Assembly (NCBI GenBank): GCA_007123785.1 | Contig: SLGL01000376.1 | Location: forward strand, 1-13,768 | Length of the DNA stretch: 13,768 nt | Reading direction: 5' to 3' | DNA from: Balneolaceae bacterium | GTDB taxonomy: Bacteria > Bacteroidota > Rhodothermia > Balneolales > Balneolaceae | Shown: positions 13,676 to 13,768 of the stretch, piece after piece | How positions within the stretch are numbered: position 1 is the stretch's first letter | Layout: the number at the start of each line of letters is the position of its first letter | Program-made: the position numbers and the translations under genes | The notes under the pieces: generated by a model | Told to the model about the DNA's origin: nothing | What the model saw: only the letters and a program-made list of their open reading frames with translations | Database searches by the model: none

Positions 13676-13768
13676 TCATGCTCCCGAATACAGAAAGTTT
13701 TACAGGATTCGAAATCTGACTGTTTATCTTTGAAGTGAGATCAGCTATCTTGTACTGTTTTATTGTAA
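13435..13768. other. Region upstream of dnaG, no firm gene
   Basis: No feature is well supported here. It should hold the dnaG promoter, but I see no strong pair of boxes. One inverted repeat, AATCGAC/GTCGATT with a 7-base loop, lies at 13544-13564 without a good U run. A minus-strand frame of 94 codons (13675-13391) has GGGAG five bases before its ATG, yet it overlaps the dnaG start by 44 bases and ends in an improbable RRQKRGNSRCC. A second frame of 45 codons (13679-13542) overlaps it. At most one of these can be real. Confidence 0.5.

Noticed and set aside
13542..13679. 45-codon minus-strand ORF (begins MNADRYTRR) upstream of dnaG
   Set aside because: The GGGAG is only one base from its ATG, and it overlaps the other doubtful frame; highly polar with no family resemblance.
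13695..13725. TTCGAAAT resembling a tRNA T-loop
   Set aside because: The flanking bases do not form a 5-bp T stem, and no acceptor, D or anticodon arm is found at the right spacing.
13487..13738. 83-codon plus-strand ORF upstream of dnaG
   Set aside because: Antisense to the dnaG upstream region, rich in Phe, His and Cys as expected from AT-rich shadow frames, with no ribosome binding site.
1..13768. CRISPR array, prophage, integrase, transposase or toxin-antitoxin pair
   Set aside because: No spaced direct repeats of CRISPR type and no such proteins were recognised in any frame; the repeats present are short inverted repeats in intergenic gaps.

Overview
This window carries a nearly complete tryptophan biosynthesis operon on the minus strand, followed by four unrelated genes. 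The organism looks like a member of the Bacteroidota/Balneolota (FCB) group. I infer this from the moderate GC with AT-rich gaps, the near absence of Shine-Dalgarno sequences (cstA and trpE are the exceptions), the short collagen-repeat lipoprotein, and the style of the DnaG, CstA and Trp proteins. The placement is an inference from protein reading; no search was run.

Layout. Positions 1-111 (minus) hold the first 37 codons of an unrecognised gene, which has its own sigma70-like promoter and a palindromic operator candidate. From right to left on the minus strand the trp cluster then reads promoter - trpL leader peptide - terminator/attenuator - trpE - trpS - trpG - trpD - trpC - trpF - trpB. 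trpA does not follow trpB. To the right lie yjbQ (+), a collagen-like lipoprotein gene (-), cstA (+) and dnaG (-). dnaG converges on cstA with only 11 bases between the stop codons.

How the operon works. TrpE and TrpG make anthranilate from chorismate, TrpD adds phosphoribose, TrpF and TrpC make indole-3-glycerol phosphate, and TrpB condenses indole with serine. TrpS charges tRNA-Trp. In front of trpE is a ribosome-mediated attenuator: a 23-residue leader peptide with three consecutive Trp codons, an intrinsic terminator with a U run, and a 7-base antiterminator segment inside the last part of the leader ORF. The tryptophanyl-tRNA synthetase sits inside the operon, so the enzyme that makes the attenuation signal (charged tRNA-Trp) would be controlled by that signal.

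Other structure. The gaps inside the operon hold inverted-repeat elements. The gap between trpS and trpG is bounded exactly by 15-bp perfect terminal inverted repeats and contains a short plus-strand ORF that looks like the fused ends of a four-helix-bundle (23S IVS/S23-type) gene. The gap between trpE and trpS holds a cargo-less relative of the same repeat. The gap between trpG and trpD can fold into a cloverleaf-like set of four helices in which two helices share one motif.
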